The notes under the pieces are model-generated. The model was not told the DNA's origin, made no database searches, and worked only from the letters and a program-made list of their open reading frames with translations. 64,000 nucleotides of DNA, taken from positions 5,710,001 to 5,774,000 of the forward strand of contig CP051187.1 in NCBI GenBank assembly GCA_038087035.1, in the 5' to 3' direction. Positions 16,967 to 25,844 of the stretch are shown piece after piece. The DNA is from Gloeotrichia echinulata CP02. GTDB lineage: Bacteria; Cyanobacteriota; Cyanobacteriia; Cyanobacteriales; Nostocaceae. The translations under genes were made by a program, and so were the position numbers. The stretch's first letter is position 1. The number at the start of each line of letters is the position of its first letter.

Positions 16967-17171
16967 AGTAATGCCTGAGATTAAACCGGAAGGAAAATCG
17001 TAGCTTGGGTTGAGGAACGAAACCCAACCTACCCTCTTTAAGGTTTTTGGGCTTAACCGAGCAGTATTGGAATGAGTGTTTATGAAAGTTCTAATTCAAG
17101 CCGGACACGTACCGCGATCTCGTAGTACGTGTTAGGCAAACATCCAACATTTAAAATGAGGAAAAACAATC

Positions 17172-17387
17172 ATGAAACTTCCAATTCAATCTCAACCAAT
17201 TGTCAAAGGTGCGAATGCTTTAGCCGCAAAAGTCGGTGTCGCCCCCTCCTTCATGCAGGTTCACGAGCAATGTTGTGGCAATCTCTGTATGAAGCAATAC
17301 TGCTTTCTTGGGGTCGAAGTTCAAGGCTGTATTCCAGAGGGTAGACCTTTCGTAAAATGCATTGGTGGTGGAATGAGCATTGGGTAA
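17172..17387 (+). CDS. six-cysteine peptide 3 with PatE-like leader
   Basis: A 71-residue peptide beginning MKLPIQSQPIVKGANALAAK, with gagga (17158-17162) as ribosome binding site. The leader is nearly identical in DNA to those of peptides 1 and 2. GVAPS at 22-26 is one residue away from GVEPS, a known PatA recognition sequence in PatE. The core has six cysteines (34, 35, 39, 44, 53, 63) and ends IGGGMSIG. The core sequence differs completely from peptides 1 and 2, the usual pattern of a constant leader with hypervariable core. The product is probably a 45-residue cysteine-rich peptide. Confidence 0.8.
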   Translation: MKLPIQSQPIVKGANALAAKVGVAPSFMQVHEQCCGNLCMKQYCFLGVEVQGCIPEGRPFVKCIGGGMSIG

Positions 17388-17401
17388 TTAGGGTCATTAA
17401 C

Positions 17402-17518
17402 TTAAGAATACCATCTCTTTTAAGAGGTGATCTTATTCCTAACATATCCTGCATTTAGTAACAAGTGGAGTTATCAACTCACTCAAGAATGCCATCTCTT
17501 GCGAGAGATGGTGTTCTG
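17402..17518 (+). terminator. two related hairpins between peptide 3 and the secreted-protein gene
   Basis: aagaataccatctct... (17403 on) and aagaatgccatctct... (17482 on) begin alike and each folds. The second is strong: ccatctct-tgcg-agagatgg with outer agaa/ttct pairing (about 17484-17516). They sit after peptide 3 and probably end or weaken transcription before the downstream gene. Confidence 0.5.
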
Positions 17519-17575
17519 GGAAATAAAGCTTCTTCTAAATATTTGTCGGAATTAATTACAAGGATGGGAAAAAAC

Positions 17576-18688
17576 ATGAAATTGTTCAAGCAACTTCTTA
17601 TTTCCAGAAAAGGTGGGAAAATCAGTACTTACCTTAACATTAAGCGTTTCGCCATCGCCCTCCTGACAATTCTCTTGTGGTCATTTACATCAGTAAGTAG
17701 CTTTGCTGATACAAACATTCTTACCTCTGGAGAATTTAAGTCAGCAACAGTACAATTTATTGCTGAAAACATTACGTTTAGAGAGTTAGATTTAACAGAA
17801 TCTACTCATTTAATTGCTGACGCTTCTGATGAATATCTTAAAAATGAATTTTTTAAAAGATTTGAAACTGCATGGGAACAACCAAACAAGAAGGCAAGCT
17901 TATTTAATGTATGCCAAAGTGAAAGCTCTCAAACAGCTAAAATATGCTCGGATTCGCTAAAAGATTATTCACAGCAGAAAAAAGTTCAACTAGACAAGAA
18001 GAAATCTGAGCTACAGGAGGCATCTGGAAAGCAAATTAAAGATTGCTATAAGCCTGGGGTGAACGGAAAGTTGTGTGCAGACTTGGTATCAAAAACGCGA
18101 GAAGATAAAATATCTCAGATTGATCGAGAAACCATTATATTAGGAGAAGTATTGAAAGGAATTTCTCTATCTCCTATTGTAATGCCTCCTATTGTAATGC
18201 TTGAGATTAAACCGGAAGTTAAACCCATTCAAGGAGGTAATGATGTTATAGAAAGAGCCAATGTGGATACGACGAGAAGAAACTTCTACCTAGTTGATAC
18301 CAATGCTCCCATCAATGAGGATGGAGAATTAAAAAATTGGGAGATTTGGGCAAAAAATTCCTCGAATGTACAATTAATTATTTTCAGAAAAGGTGCAACT
18401 TCTTCTTCGGGTGTAACTTCTTGGTCTATAGTTGGTAAAAGTGATGAAAAAACCCCTAATGTAGGAAAAAATTCTTTTTCGCTTTCCAGCCCCATTAAGG
18501 TCAAAAAAGGAGATTTTGTTGGCTTGTACTATCCAGATCGAGGCTCTGTTAGTTTCTCTGGAGATGATTCTGCGTTGAATACTGGCGACTTGAGTAGAAA
18601 AGTTCTTTTGACAACTTATAGTGTTGATCCAACTGTTTCTTCTTTTGCTCAGTCTAGCAATCGCACTTACTCAGTAAGTGTTAAGTAA
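17576..18688 (+). CDS. secreted protein with C-terminal beta-sandwich-like domain
   Basis: About 370 residues from the ATG at 17576 (MKLFKQLLIS; an ATG at 17564 is an alternative). A signal peptide is visible (FAIALLTILLWSFTSVSSFA then D). The N-terminal part (about 25-200) is helical and lysine-rich with four cysteines. The C-terminal 130 residues (NFYLVDTNAPINEDG ... WEIWAKN ... FVGLYYPDRGSVSF) have the alternating pattern of a beta-sandwich or carbohydrate-binding fold. It lies on the same strand 190 bp after the six-Cys peptides. A role with them is possible but not shown. The family is not recognised. Confidence 0.75.
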   Translation: MKLFKQLLISRKGGKISTYLNIKRFAIALLTILLWSFTSVSSFADTNILTSGEFKSATVQFIAENITFRELDLTESTHLIADASDEYLKNEFFKRFETAWEQPNKKASLFNVCQSESSQTAKICSDSLKDYSQQKKVQLDKKKSELQEASGKQIKDCYKPGVNGKLCADLVSKTREDKISQIDRETIILGEVLKGISLSPIVMPPIVMLEIKPEVKPIQGGNDVIERANVDTTRRNFYLVDTNAPINEDGELKNWEIWAKNSSNVQLIIFRKGATSSSGVTSWSIVGKSDEKTPNVGKNSFSLSSPIKVKKGDFVGLYYPDRGSVSFSGDDSALNTGDLSRKVLLTTYSVDPTVSSFAQSSNRTYSVSVK

Positions 18689-18746
18689 AAGAGTATCCTA
18701 AGTGCGATCGCATTTTGTTTGATGTATGCAAAGGAGTGCGATCGCC

Positions 18747-18983
18747 TTACAATAAAGAAGATAATTTTTGACGCATTGGTGCAACAGGAATATCTTTACC
18801 TTTTTGTTGATAATCTTCTTTAACCAATTCCCAAGCTAATTTTAATTCCTCTAAAGCTTGTTGAGGAGTATCACCAAAGGCTGAAATATTAGGCATTTCT
18901 TGAAAATGTGCCAGCCAATCTCCTTGTTCATCAACATATAAATTAATCGTAAAACCATTAAAATCATAGTTACTGAAACTCAT
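18747..18983 (-). CDS. hicB: HicB-type antitoxin
   Basis: A 78-residue protein with the short HicB fold: FTINLYVDEQGDWLAHFQEM then PNISAFGDTPQQALEELKLAW. This matches the HicB pattern of strand, PxIxAxGDTPxxAL and helix. It lies 21 bp downstream of the hicA-like gene on the same strand, in the order hicA-hicB, opposite to the pair at 288-694. Confidence 0.82.
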   Translation of the reverse strand: MSFSNYDFNGFTINLYVDEQGDWLAHFQEMPNISAFGDTPQQALEELKLAWELVKEDYQQKGKDIPVAPMRQKLSSLL

Positions 18984-19004
18984 TACTCTTCTACCTCTTG
19001 ATAT

Positions 19005-19190
19005 TCAAAAAAACTGCTGAATTTGATAGAGTTTTGCTTTCCCATCTTTTCGGGGTTGAATTGGTAAAGCTTGACCCTTTGGTGAATACCATAAACGATG
19101 ACTTTCGTTTTGACGGCTCAATTCCCACCCATTCTGCGTTAGGAGAGTTTCAAACTCATCAAAGGTAAAATGACTGTTTTTTAAACTCAA
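19005..19190 (-). CDS. hicA: HicA-type toxin
   Basis: A 61-residue protein: FTFDEFETLLTQNGWEL, then NESHRLWYSPKG with the key histidine, then a basic C-terminus (KDGKAKLYQIQQFF). It has the HicA double-stranded-RNA-binding-like pattern and is first in the pair with the hicB at 18747-18983. Slightly short but within the family range. Confidence 0.8.
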   Translation of the reverse strand: MSLKNSHFTFDEFETLLTQNGWELSRQNESHRLWYSPKGQALPIQPRKDGKAKLYQIQQFF

Positions 19191-19286
19191 ACAACTTGGG
19201 ATAACATAAAAAATAAAGCTGTAACCCGAGGGATTAGTGCCAGTACTTGTTGAGGAATGGGGACGGCGATTGAAATCGCCCGCGCC

Positions 19287-19455
19287 TAGTCCCGCGATTT
19301 CAAACTATTTGTTTAGCCGGATCAATTTTTAGATACCCCTAAATCCACACGATATGATAGCATCTGTAGGGGCACGGCATTGCCGTGCCCCTACGCGAAA
19401 TCTACATGTGTCAGCGTTTTAGTGGTATTGTATAAGACTTTGAAAACACGCCCTA
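19287..19455. mobile_element. miniature inverted-repeat element A, copy 1
   Basis: About 169 bp starting tagtcccgcgatttcaaa and ending in a worn inverse of it. A nearly identical 170-bp sequence lies in reverse orientation at 32124-32293, where both ends keep the 18-bp terminal inverted repeat. The centre is the palindrome ggggcacggcattgccgtgcccc. There is no coding capacity, so it is a non-autonomous element. Confidence 0.85.
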
Positions 19456-19470
19456 GCCCCCATAAATAGA

Positions 19471-19530
19471 ATTTAGCCTCATGACCGACCCTCCTTTGGA
19501 TTAGCTTCTGAACGTTCGATCAAGTTCTCA
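19471..19530. repeat. 60-bp relic of the 13-kb nucleotidyltransferase-pair junction
   Basis: This matches 13167-13226 with three mismatches. At the other site those bases cover the overlap of the two minus-strand genes (12888-13178 and 13175-13726). Only the fragment remains here, next to MITE A and a heptamer array, so it marks a lost copy or a recombination scar. Confidence 0.8.
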
Positions 19531-19542
19531 AGTCCTTGATCT

Positions 19543-19663
19543 CCCCAATCCCCAATCCCCAATCCCCAATCCCCAATCCCCAATCCCCAATCCCCAATCC
19601 CCAATCCCCAATCCCCAATCCCCAATCCCCAATCCCCAATCCCCAATCCCCAATCCCCAATCC
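19543..19663. repeat. heptanucleotide tandem array (cccaatc)
   Basis: About 17 perfect head-to-tail copies of the 7-mer cccaatc, next to the 3' end of the transglutaminase gene. Heptamer STRR arrays of this kind are known from heterocystous cyanobacteria. Confidence 0.95.
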
Positions 19664-19679
19664 CTATTCCCTATTCCCT

Positions 19680-21365
19680 TCAAAACCCTGGTAGTTCTTT
19701 AAGAATTGTAAAGCGAATGTGATTAATTGCTAGATCGCCAATGGGGATATCTTCTTTAGTCAGGCGCACTCCTTGACTACTGACTGTTTCAAAAGATACA
19801 CCTTTGCCAATCTCAATGTGATACCAGCATAAACCCATAAAAAACCGTGTAGGATATGGGCCGCCGTCGCCGATATCATCAGGATTGGATTCCATTGGTA
19901 ACCAGCCAAATTCAGGGATGTAGAATTCCAGCCACACATGATTAAAGTCTGGTTGTAGGGGGACGCCTTGCTGTTCGGCGTTGGGTGGGCATTTATACCT
20001 GCCGACGGTGCGACAGGGAATGCCATTTAAACGACACAGGGCTAGCAATACGCCGACATACTCGCCACAGGAACCCACACCCCGATCTAAAACGATATCC
20101 GGGGTATCAATGTATGGTTTAATGCCATATGACAACTCATCGTAAACGTAGTTACGGATGCTGTACAGTTTTCGCAGCAGATTGGTTTCTGAACCTACTG
20201 CTTCACGGGCGGCACGTTGGACAATGGAGCTATCCATTGCTAAATCATCATCGTCTACCAGGTAGCGCTGTTGAAACTCAGGAGATAGTTCGGGAATATC
20301 CTCAACATCTCTGGGTATAATGCGATATTTAATCCCTCGGACTTCCAAAAGGGCTTTCCAGCCAAATATGTGTCGTTCCCCTGGGGTAAGGGCATCAAAT
20401 TTAAATACTGCGACTCGTTGACCATCGATGATTTCTTCTGTAAAGGGGACACCAATAGGTTCAACGTGTTTTAATTTTTGACGCTCAGTTTCTGAGGGCA
20501 AGGCAATACGCCATTCTACTTCTGGTAAGTATACCTCTTCTAGGGGCGAAATTTCCTCAGCATAGGACATTTCAATGAGATAACCATTAGAGAGGGCGTA
20601 GTGTTGATCTGGCTCATAATGATAATACAGGGGGTGAATAAAAGTGCGATCGCGGTACGTGATCTCATGATTGGGGTCAGCATTGGGGTTATCCCGAATA
20701 TATGGCTCCTCAGAGGCGTAGGCGACGTACAGACTTTCTTTACCTGTATCGGCATCTTGATGTATGGCAATGCCTGTGGGAGAGTCAAAGGGTGTCAACA
20801 CACTAAATTGAATTTCCCCAGTTGCTCGATCTACAGAGTAAACTGTTTGTTCTGTGCGATCGCATACCCAAAGAGTATCCTGATTGACTGCCAAATTTTC
20901 TACCCCCACCCCAGGCGCATAAAATCTGGTAATTTCTTTGCGGGTATCGCGGTCAAATATCAGAATATAGCCCAGCCTTTGACAGCTAACATAGATTGTT
21001 GATTCCCAAACAGCAATGCCGTTGGCAGGATAAGGTAATGTGACAAAATGCTCTAGACCTAAAGACGACAGCTTAGACAAATAAACGCTGTTACCACGGC
21101 TAATCCAGATGGTATCTTCCCATACTGCTAGACCTGTGACTTCGCTAAATTCCTTAACTTGGTGGGGATTGAGAATTTTGCTATTGTCTGATATGGGGTC
21201 AATCTCCAGGAGATGGCCTTTAGTCGTGTCAATCGCGATGAGCGTATCTTTGATGAAAGCAATGCCATACAGGGTAGCAGCACTGAGGGGTCGAATAGTC
21301 TTTTGCCCAAACATCTGGCTAACGGTCAAACTTGGTAGTGCAAAACTCATATTAAGCATATTCAT
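19680..21365 (-). CDS. beta-propeller plus transglutaminase-like protein
   Basis: About 561 residues from MNMLNMSFALPSLTVSQ (21365; the open frame reaches 21416 with a TTG). The first 260 residues are repeating strands of the NHL/SMP-30 propeller kind (GIAFIKDTLIAIDTT, GLAVWEDTIWISRG, GIAVWESTIYVSC, NLAVNQDTLWVCDR). The last 200 hold a transglutaminase-like core: RGVGSCGEYVGVLLALCR (catalytic Cys), DFNHVWLEFY (His) and LPMESNPDD (Asp). The enzymes cleave or cross-link peptides; the substrate is unknown. No signal peptide was seen. Divergent from the Ca2+-ATPase. Confidence 0.8.
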   Translation of the reverse strand: MNMLNMSFALPSLTVSQMFGQKTIRPLSAATLYGIAFIKDTLIAIDTTKGHLLEIDPISDNSKILNPHQVKEFSEVTGLAVWEDTIWISRGNSVYLSKLSSLGLEHFVTLPYPANGIAVWESTIYVSCQRLGYILIFDRDTRKEITRFYAPGVGVENLAVNQDTLWVCDRTEQTVYSVDRATGEIQFSVLTPFDSPTGIAIHQDADTGKESLYVAYASEEPYIRDNPNADPNHEITYRDRTFIHPLYYHYEPDQHYALSNGYLIEMSYAEEISPLEEVYLPEVEWRIALPSETERQKLKHVEPIGVPFTEEIIDGQRVAVFKFDALTPGERHIFGWKALLEVRGIKYRIIPRDVEDIPELSPEFQQRYLVDDDDLAMDSSIVQRAAREAVGSETNLLRKLYSIRNYVYDELSYGIKPYIDTPDIVLDRGVGSCGEYVGVLLALCRLNGIPCRTVGRYKCPPNAEQQGVPLQPDFNHVWLEFYIPEFGWLPMESNPDDIGDGGPYPTRFFMGLCWYHIEIGKGVSFETVSSQGVRLTKEDIPIGDLAINHIRFTILKELPGF

Positions 21366-21641
21366 TGAACCGTCTAGCACGTTTAGAATCAATTGTGGTA
21401 TGTATTGTGTTACCAAAGTTTAGATTCCTTTTACCCCTAATTTTCTGTACTTTGTGTTCAAGACCACAAATATCTACACAAAAATACATAGGAGTTATCG
21501 GAACAAAACCTTGGCAAATGTCAGGAATAACACTTACAATCATCCAACTTGGAAATAAACCTAATGTAACTTTAGTTGATGGTTTTCGAGTCATCACTAA
21601 ATTATGATCGAATTTTGTAACCATTTCTTGTGACTTACACG

Positions 21642-24524
21642 ATGTCTGCTAATTCTCTGCCTGTTCGCCAAGCGTCTCCGTCAGGAGAAGGTGCCGCCAT
21701 TTGGCATAGTTTAGAATTTGAAGAAGCGCTAGACCTGCTTGATAGTAACGCAGACAGTGGCTTAACACCCCAAGAAGTTCAAACGCGGTTGCAAAAATAT
21801 GGACCGAATGAGCTAGAAGAAAGTGGTGGCCGCAGCGCTTGGGAGATTTTGCTCGATCAGTTCAAGAACATTATGTTGTTGATGCTGATTGGCGTCGCCC
21901 TAATTTCGGGGTTTTTAGACCTCATTGCTTTACAAGGGGGTAACTTAAAGCCGGGTGAAGTACCCTTCAAGGATACAATCGCCATTATGGCTATTGTGAT
22001 CCTGAATGGCGTACTTGGCTATGTTCAAGAAAGCCGTGCTGAACAAGCCCTAGCAGCCTTGAAAAAAATGACTTCTCCCTTGGTTAGGGTGATTCGTGAC
22101 GGTAAACTGCTGGATATAGCCGCTAAGGAATTAGTACCAGGGGATGTGATGCTGCTGGAAGCGGGGGTGCAGATAGCCGCCGATGGCCGCTTGCTAGAAC
22201 AGTCTAACTTACAAGTGCGCGAGTCAGCACTGACCGGTGAAGCCGTAGCTGTGAACAAACAAGCGAAATTGCAACTACCTGAAGATACATCTTTGGGCGA
22301 TCGCCTGAATTTAGTATTTCAAGGTACAGAAGTCGTGCAAGGGCGTGCTAAGGTTCTGGTAACTAACACCGGGATGCAAACAGAACTCGGTAAAATTGCC
22401 GCGATGTTGCAGGCTGTGGAAACTGAACCTACGCCCCTACAGCAACGGATGACCCAACTAGGTAATACCCTAGTTACAGGTTCTTTGATTTTAGTGGCAT
22501 TCGTCGTCATTGGCGGTATCATCCAGGCACAAGGTTTTAGCAACTTACAAGACCTGTTGGAAGTATCCTTGAGTATGGCGGTGGCTGTAGTCCCAGAAGG
22601 CTTACCCGCCGTCATCACCGTGACTCTCGCCTTGGGAACTCAGCGGATGGTACGCCGAAACGCCTTGATTCGCAAACTCCCAGCTGTGGAAACCTTGGGT
22701 TCTGTCACTACAATTTGTTCTGATAAAACTGGGACTTTGACTCAGAACAAGATGGTGGTGCAATCAGTTTACACCAATAATTCGGTCTTTCGCGTCACAG
22801 GTGAAGGTTATGCTCCTACGGGTGAGTTTCAGTTAAATGGACAAAAAATTCCTGTCGATGAATATCCCGAAATCTCCGCTTTACTAGTCGCCTGTGCCGT
22901 TTGTAATGACTCGGTGCTGCAAAAGGAACAAGGGGAATGGGCAATTTTGGGCGACCCCACAGAGGGTGCTTTGCTCACCTTGGCAGGTAAAGCTAGTATT
23001 GAAAAAGACCAATGGAATAGTAAATTACCCCGTGTTGCCGAATTTCCTTTCTCCTCAGAACGCAAACGGATGAGCGTGATTTCTCAGGTTGAAGAAGTAG
23101 CAACAGGTGTATCGCCAGTCACCCAAGTAGATCCAACCATAGCTAGCTTTTTGCAATCTGAAAGTTATTTAATGTTTACCAAAGGTTCCCCAGAGTTAAC
23201 CTTGGCACGTTGCACTGAGATTCATTTAGGCACAAACTCAGTTTCCCTCACCGCAGCACAACGCCAAACAATTCTGGCAGAAAACGACCAGATGGCGAGT
23301 AAAGGTCTGCGGGTGTTAGGTTTCGCCTACAAACCCCTGACAGAAATACCGCCGGAAGGGTCGGAGGAAACATCGGAAAATAACTTGGTCTGGTTGGGAT
23401 TGGTGGGGATGCTAGACGCACCACGGCCAGAAGTTAGGGCTGCAGTCCAAGAATGTCGCGAAGCTGGAATTCGCCCAGTGATGATTACTGGAGACCATCA
23501 ATTAACAGCACGAGCGATCGCCGTTGATTTGGGTATAGCCAAGGAAGGCGATAGTGTCCTCACAGGTCAAGAACTACAGCGGATGACTGACCAGGAACTG
23601 GAAGAAAACGTTGACCTGGTAAGTATTTATGCCAGAGTAGCCCCAGAACACAAATTGCGAATTGTCCAAGCATTGCAACGCCGGGGCAGATTTGTGGCTA
23701 TGACAGGCGATGGCGTCAATGATGCCCCCGCCCTCAAACAAGCTGATATCGGCATCGCTATGGGCATCACAGGCACAGATGTGAGCAAAGAAGCTAGTGA
23801 CATGGTATTGCTCGATGACAACTTTGCCACTATCGTCGCTGCCACTAAGGAAGGTAGAGTTGTTTATACCAACATCCGCCGCTTTATTAAATACATCCTG
23901 GGGAGTAATATCGGCGAAGTCATCACTATCGCCTCAGCACCGCTGTTGGGATTGGGAGGTGTACCCCTAACTCCATTACAAATTCTGTGGATGAACTTGG
24001 TAACAGACGGTTTACCAGCTTTAGCATTAGCAGTCGAACCCCCAGAACCAGATGTGATGAAGCGTCCACCCTTCAGTCCGCGTGAAAGTATTTTTGCTAG
24101 GGGGTTGGGTTCTTACATGGTGCGGATTGGCATTATCTTTGCTATCATCACCATTATTCTGATGGAGTGGGCTTATAACCATACCCATGCAGCTGGTTAT
24201 CAAGGCGATCGCGATACTTGGATGACAATGGTATTTACTACCCTGTGTCTAGCTCAAATGGGTCATGCGATCGCCATTCGTTCCAACAACCAACTGACCA
24301 TAGAAATGAATCCCTTATCAAATCCCTATGTGCTGGGGGCTGTGGTCTTAACTACAATTTTACAGCTGATGCTAATTTACGTGCCACCCCTGCGAGCTTT
24401 CTTTGGTACCCACTCGCTGAGTTTGGAGGAGTTGGGTATTTGTGTTGGCTTCAGCGCGTTGATGTTTATCTGGATTGAAGGGGAGAAGCTTTTCTTCCGC
24501 TTTATGGGTAAGAAGAGTGTGTGA
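21642..24524 (+). CDS. cation-translocating P-type ATPase, Ca2+ type (P2A)
   Basis: A 960-residue ATPase starting MSANSLPVRQASPSG (a GTG 12 bp upstream is possible). Motifs in order: actuator loop ALTGEAV, PEGLPAV in the fourth membrane helix (Ca2+ site), phosphorylation site DKTGTLT, nucleotide-binding KGSPEL, TGDGVND hinge, and MNLVTDGLPALAL in helix 6 (Ca2+ ligands N and D). This set matches SERCA/PMR1-like Ca2+ pumps such as those known in Synechocystis and Synechococcus. About ten membrane segments are present. It probably exports Ca2+ from the cytoplasm. Confidence 0.93.
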   Translation: MSANSLPVRQASPSGEGAAIWHSLEFEEALDLLDSNADSGLTPQEVQTRLQKYGPNELEESGGRSAWEILLDQFKNIMLLMLIGVALISGFLDLIALQGGNLKPGEVPFKDTIAIMAIVILNGVLGYVQESRAEQALAALKKMTSPLVRVIRDGKLLDIAAKELVPGDVMLLEAGVQIAADGRLLEQSNLQVRESALTGEAVAVNKQAKLQLPEDTSLGDRLNLVFQGTEVVQGRAKVLVTNTGMQTELGKIAAMLQAVETEPTPLQQRMTQLGNTLVTGSLILVAFVVIGGIIQAQGFSNLQDLLEVSLSMAVAVVPEGLPAVITVTLALGTQRMVRRNALIRKLPAVETLGSVTTICSDKTGTLTQNKMVVQSVYTNNSVFRVTGEGYAPTGEFQLNGQKIPVDEYPEISALLVACAVCNDSVLQKEQGEWAILGDPTEGALLTLAGKASIEKDQWNSKLPRVAEFPFSSERKRMSVISQVEEVATGVSPVTQVDPTIASFLQSESYLMFTKGSPELTLARCTEIHLGTNSVSLTAAQRQTILAENDQMASKGLRVLGFAYKPLTEIPPEGSEETSENNLVWLGLVGMLDAPRPEVRAAVQECREAGIRPVMITGDHQLTARAIAVDLGIAKEGDSVLTGQELQRMTDQELEENVDLVSIYARVAPEHKLRIVQALQRRGRFVAMTGDGVNDAPALKQADIGIAMGITGTDVSKEASDMVLLDDNFATIVAATKEGRVVYTNIRRFIKYILGSNIGEVITIASAPLLGLGGVPLTPLQILWMNLVTDGLPALALAVEPPEPDVMKRPPFSPRESIFARGLGSYMVRIGIIFAIITIILMEWAYNHTHAAGYQGDRDTWMTMVFTTLCLAQMGHAIAIRSNNQLTIEMNPLSNPYVLGAVVLTTILQLMLIYVPPLRAFFGTHSLSLEELGICVGFSALMFIWIEGEKLFFRFMGKKSV

Positions 24525-24710
24525 AAAAGTTAGGAGTTGGGTGTGAAAAGTTAGAAACGCCAAAAAATCAATTACCCAATATTTGAGTCCCTAGGGTGCG
24601 TCAGTACTAGTAATCTCTTGCTTAACCCAAGTTGTATCGCTCCTGACGCATCCTACAAATTGGAGATTTTTTTAATTGTCAGGCTCTAATTCATAACTCC
24701 TAACTTTTTT

Positions 24711-25844
24711 ATGTACCTCAAAACTATTCACCTGAGACAGTTTCGGAATTACAAAGACCAAAAGGTTGCTTTCACTGCTGCGAAAACGATTTTGGTAGGA
24801 AATAACGCTCAGGGAAAGTCCAATTTGTTGGAAGCTGTGGAGTTGCTGGCGACATTGCGATCGCACCGTATGGGACGTGATCGCGATTTGGTTCAAGAAG
24901 GGGAAATTATCGCCCAAATTAATGCTACTCTGGAACGAGACGTTGGCGATAGTGAGTTAACTTTAACTCTCCGCCGTAATGGTCGCCGGACTGTTGCTAT
25001 CAATGGCGAGTCTGTGCGTCGTCAAATGGATTTTCTTGGTGTGTTAAATGCAGTGGAATTTTCTAGCTTGGATTTGGATTTGGTGCGCGGTAGCCCAGAA
25101 ACTCGTCGTCACTGGCTAGATACTCTATTAATCCAACTTGAACCTGTTTATGCTCATATTCTACAGCAATATAACCAGGTTTTGCGCCAGCGGAATGCTT
25201 TTTTGAAACAAAATCTAGAGACGTTACATGCAACTTCTCTAAACTCACAACTAGCGCTGTGGGATGCTCAGTTGGCTACCACAGGGACACGGGTCATTAG
25301 AAGACGCGATCGCGCTATCTTGCGGTTAGCACCCATCGCTACTACTTGGCATTCTAGCATTAGTGGTAGTACAGAAAAGCTGGAAGTGAAATATGCGCCT
25401 AGTGTTCCTTTGGAGCAAAACCAACCAGAACAAGTCCAACAAGCTTTTTTAGCCAAAATTCAGCAAAGAGCGATCGCTGAACTGCGCCAAGGAACTACCC
25501 TTGTCGGACCCCATCGCGATGAAGTAGAATTAACAATTAACCAAACACCAGCTCGTCAATACGGTTCCCAAGGTCAGCAACGCACCCTGGTACTAGCTCT
25601 GAAACTAGCAGAATTACAATTAATCGAAGAAGTAGTTGGGGAGCCACCACTACTATTACTCGATGATGTCTTAGCCGAACTCGACCCATCCCGCCAAAAT
25701 CAATTGCTTGATGCTATTCAAGACCGCTTTCAAACTCTAATTACTACCACTCATCTTAGTGCTTTTGATTCTCAGTGGTTAAATTCCTCCCAAATCTTGT
25801 TTGTCAAGGCTGGAGAAATTTCATCGTCTAATGCTTACTCGTGA
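24711..25844 (+). CDS. recF: DNA replication and repair protein RecF
   Basis: A 377-residue SMC-like ATPase. It has the N-terminal MYLKTIHLRQFRNYKD, Walker A GNNAQGKSNLLEA, ABC signature YGSQGQQRTLVLALKLAEL, and Walker B LLLLDDVLAELD followed by the His switch (ITTTHL). RecF binds ssDNA-dsDNA junctions and helps load RecA at gaps. Length is normal. There is no dnaA-dnaN neighbourhood, as usual in cyanobacteria. Confidence 0.96.
   Translation: MYLKTIHLRQFRNYKDQKVAFTAAKTILVGNNAQGKSNLLEAVELLATLRSHRMGRDRDLVQEGEIIAQINATLERDVGDSELTLTLRRNGRRTVAINGESVRRQMDFLGVLNAVEFSSLDLDLVRGSPETRRHWLDTLLIQLEPVYAHILQQYNQVLRQRNAFLKQNLETLHATSLNSQLALWDAQLATTGTRVIRRRDRAILRLAPIATTWHSSISGSTEKLEVKYAPSVPLEQNQPEQVQQAFLAKIQQRAIAELRQGTTLVGPHRDEVELTINQTPARQYGSQGQQRTLVLALKLAELQLIEEVVGEPPLLLLDDVLAELDPSRQNQLLDAIQDRFQTLITTTHLSAFDSQWLNSSQILFVKAGEISSSNAYS

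Noticed and set aside
17129..17344. 71-residue frame overlapping peptide 3 in another phase
   Set aside because: It lacks the shared leader and has a weaker start; peptide 3 in the 17172 frame matches its siblings.
14200..18688. YcaO/PatD heterocyclase or PatF prenyltransferase near the protease
   Set aside because: No frame of suitable size or motif in 12-22 kb; all larger frames there have other assignments.
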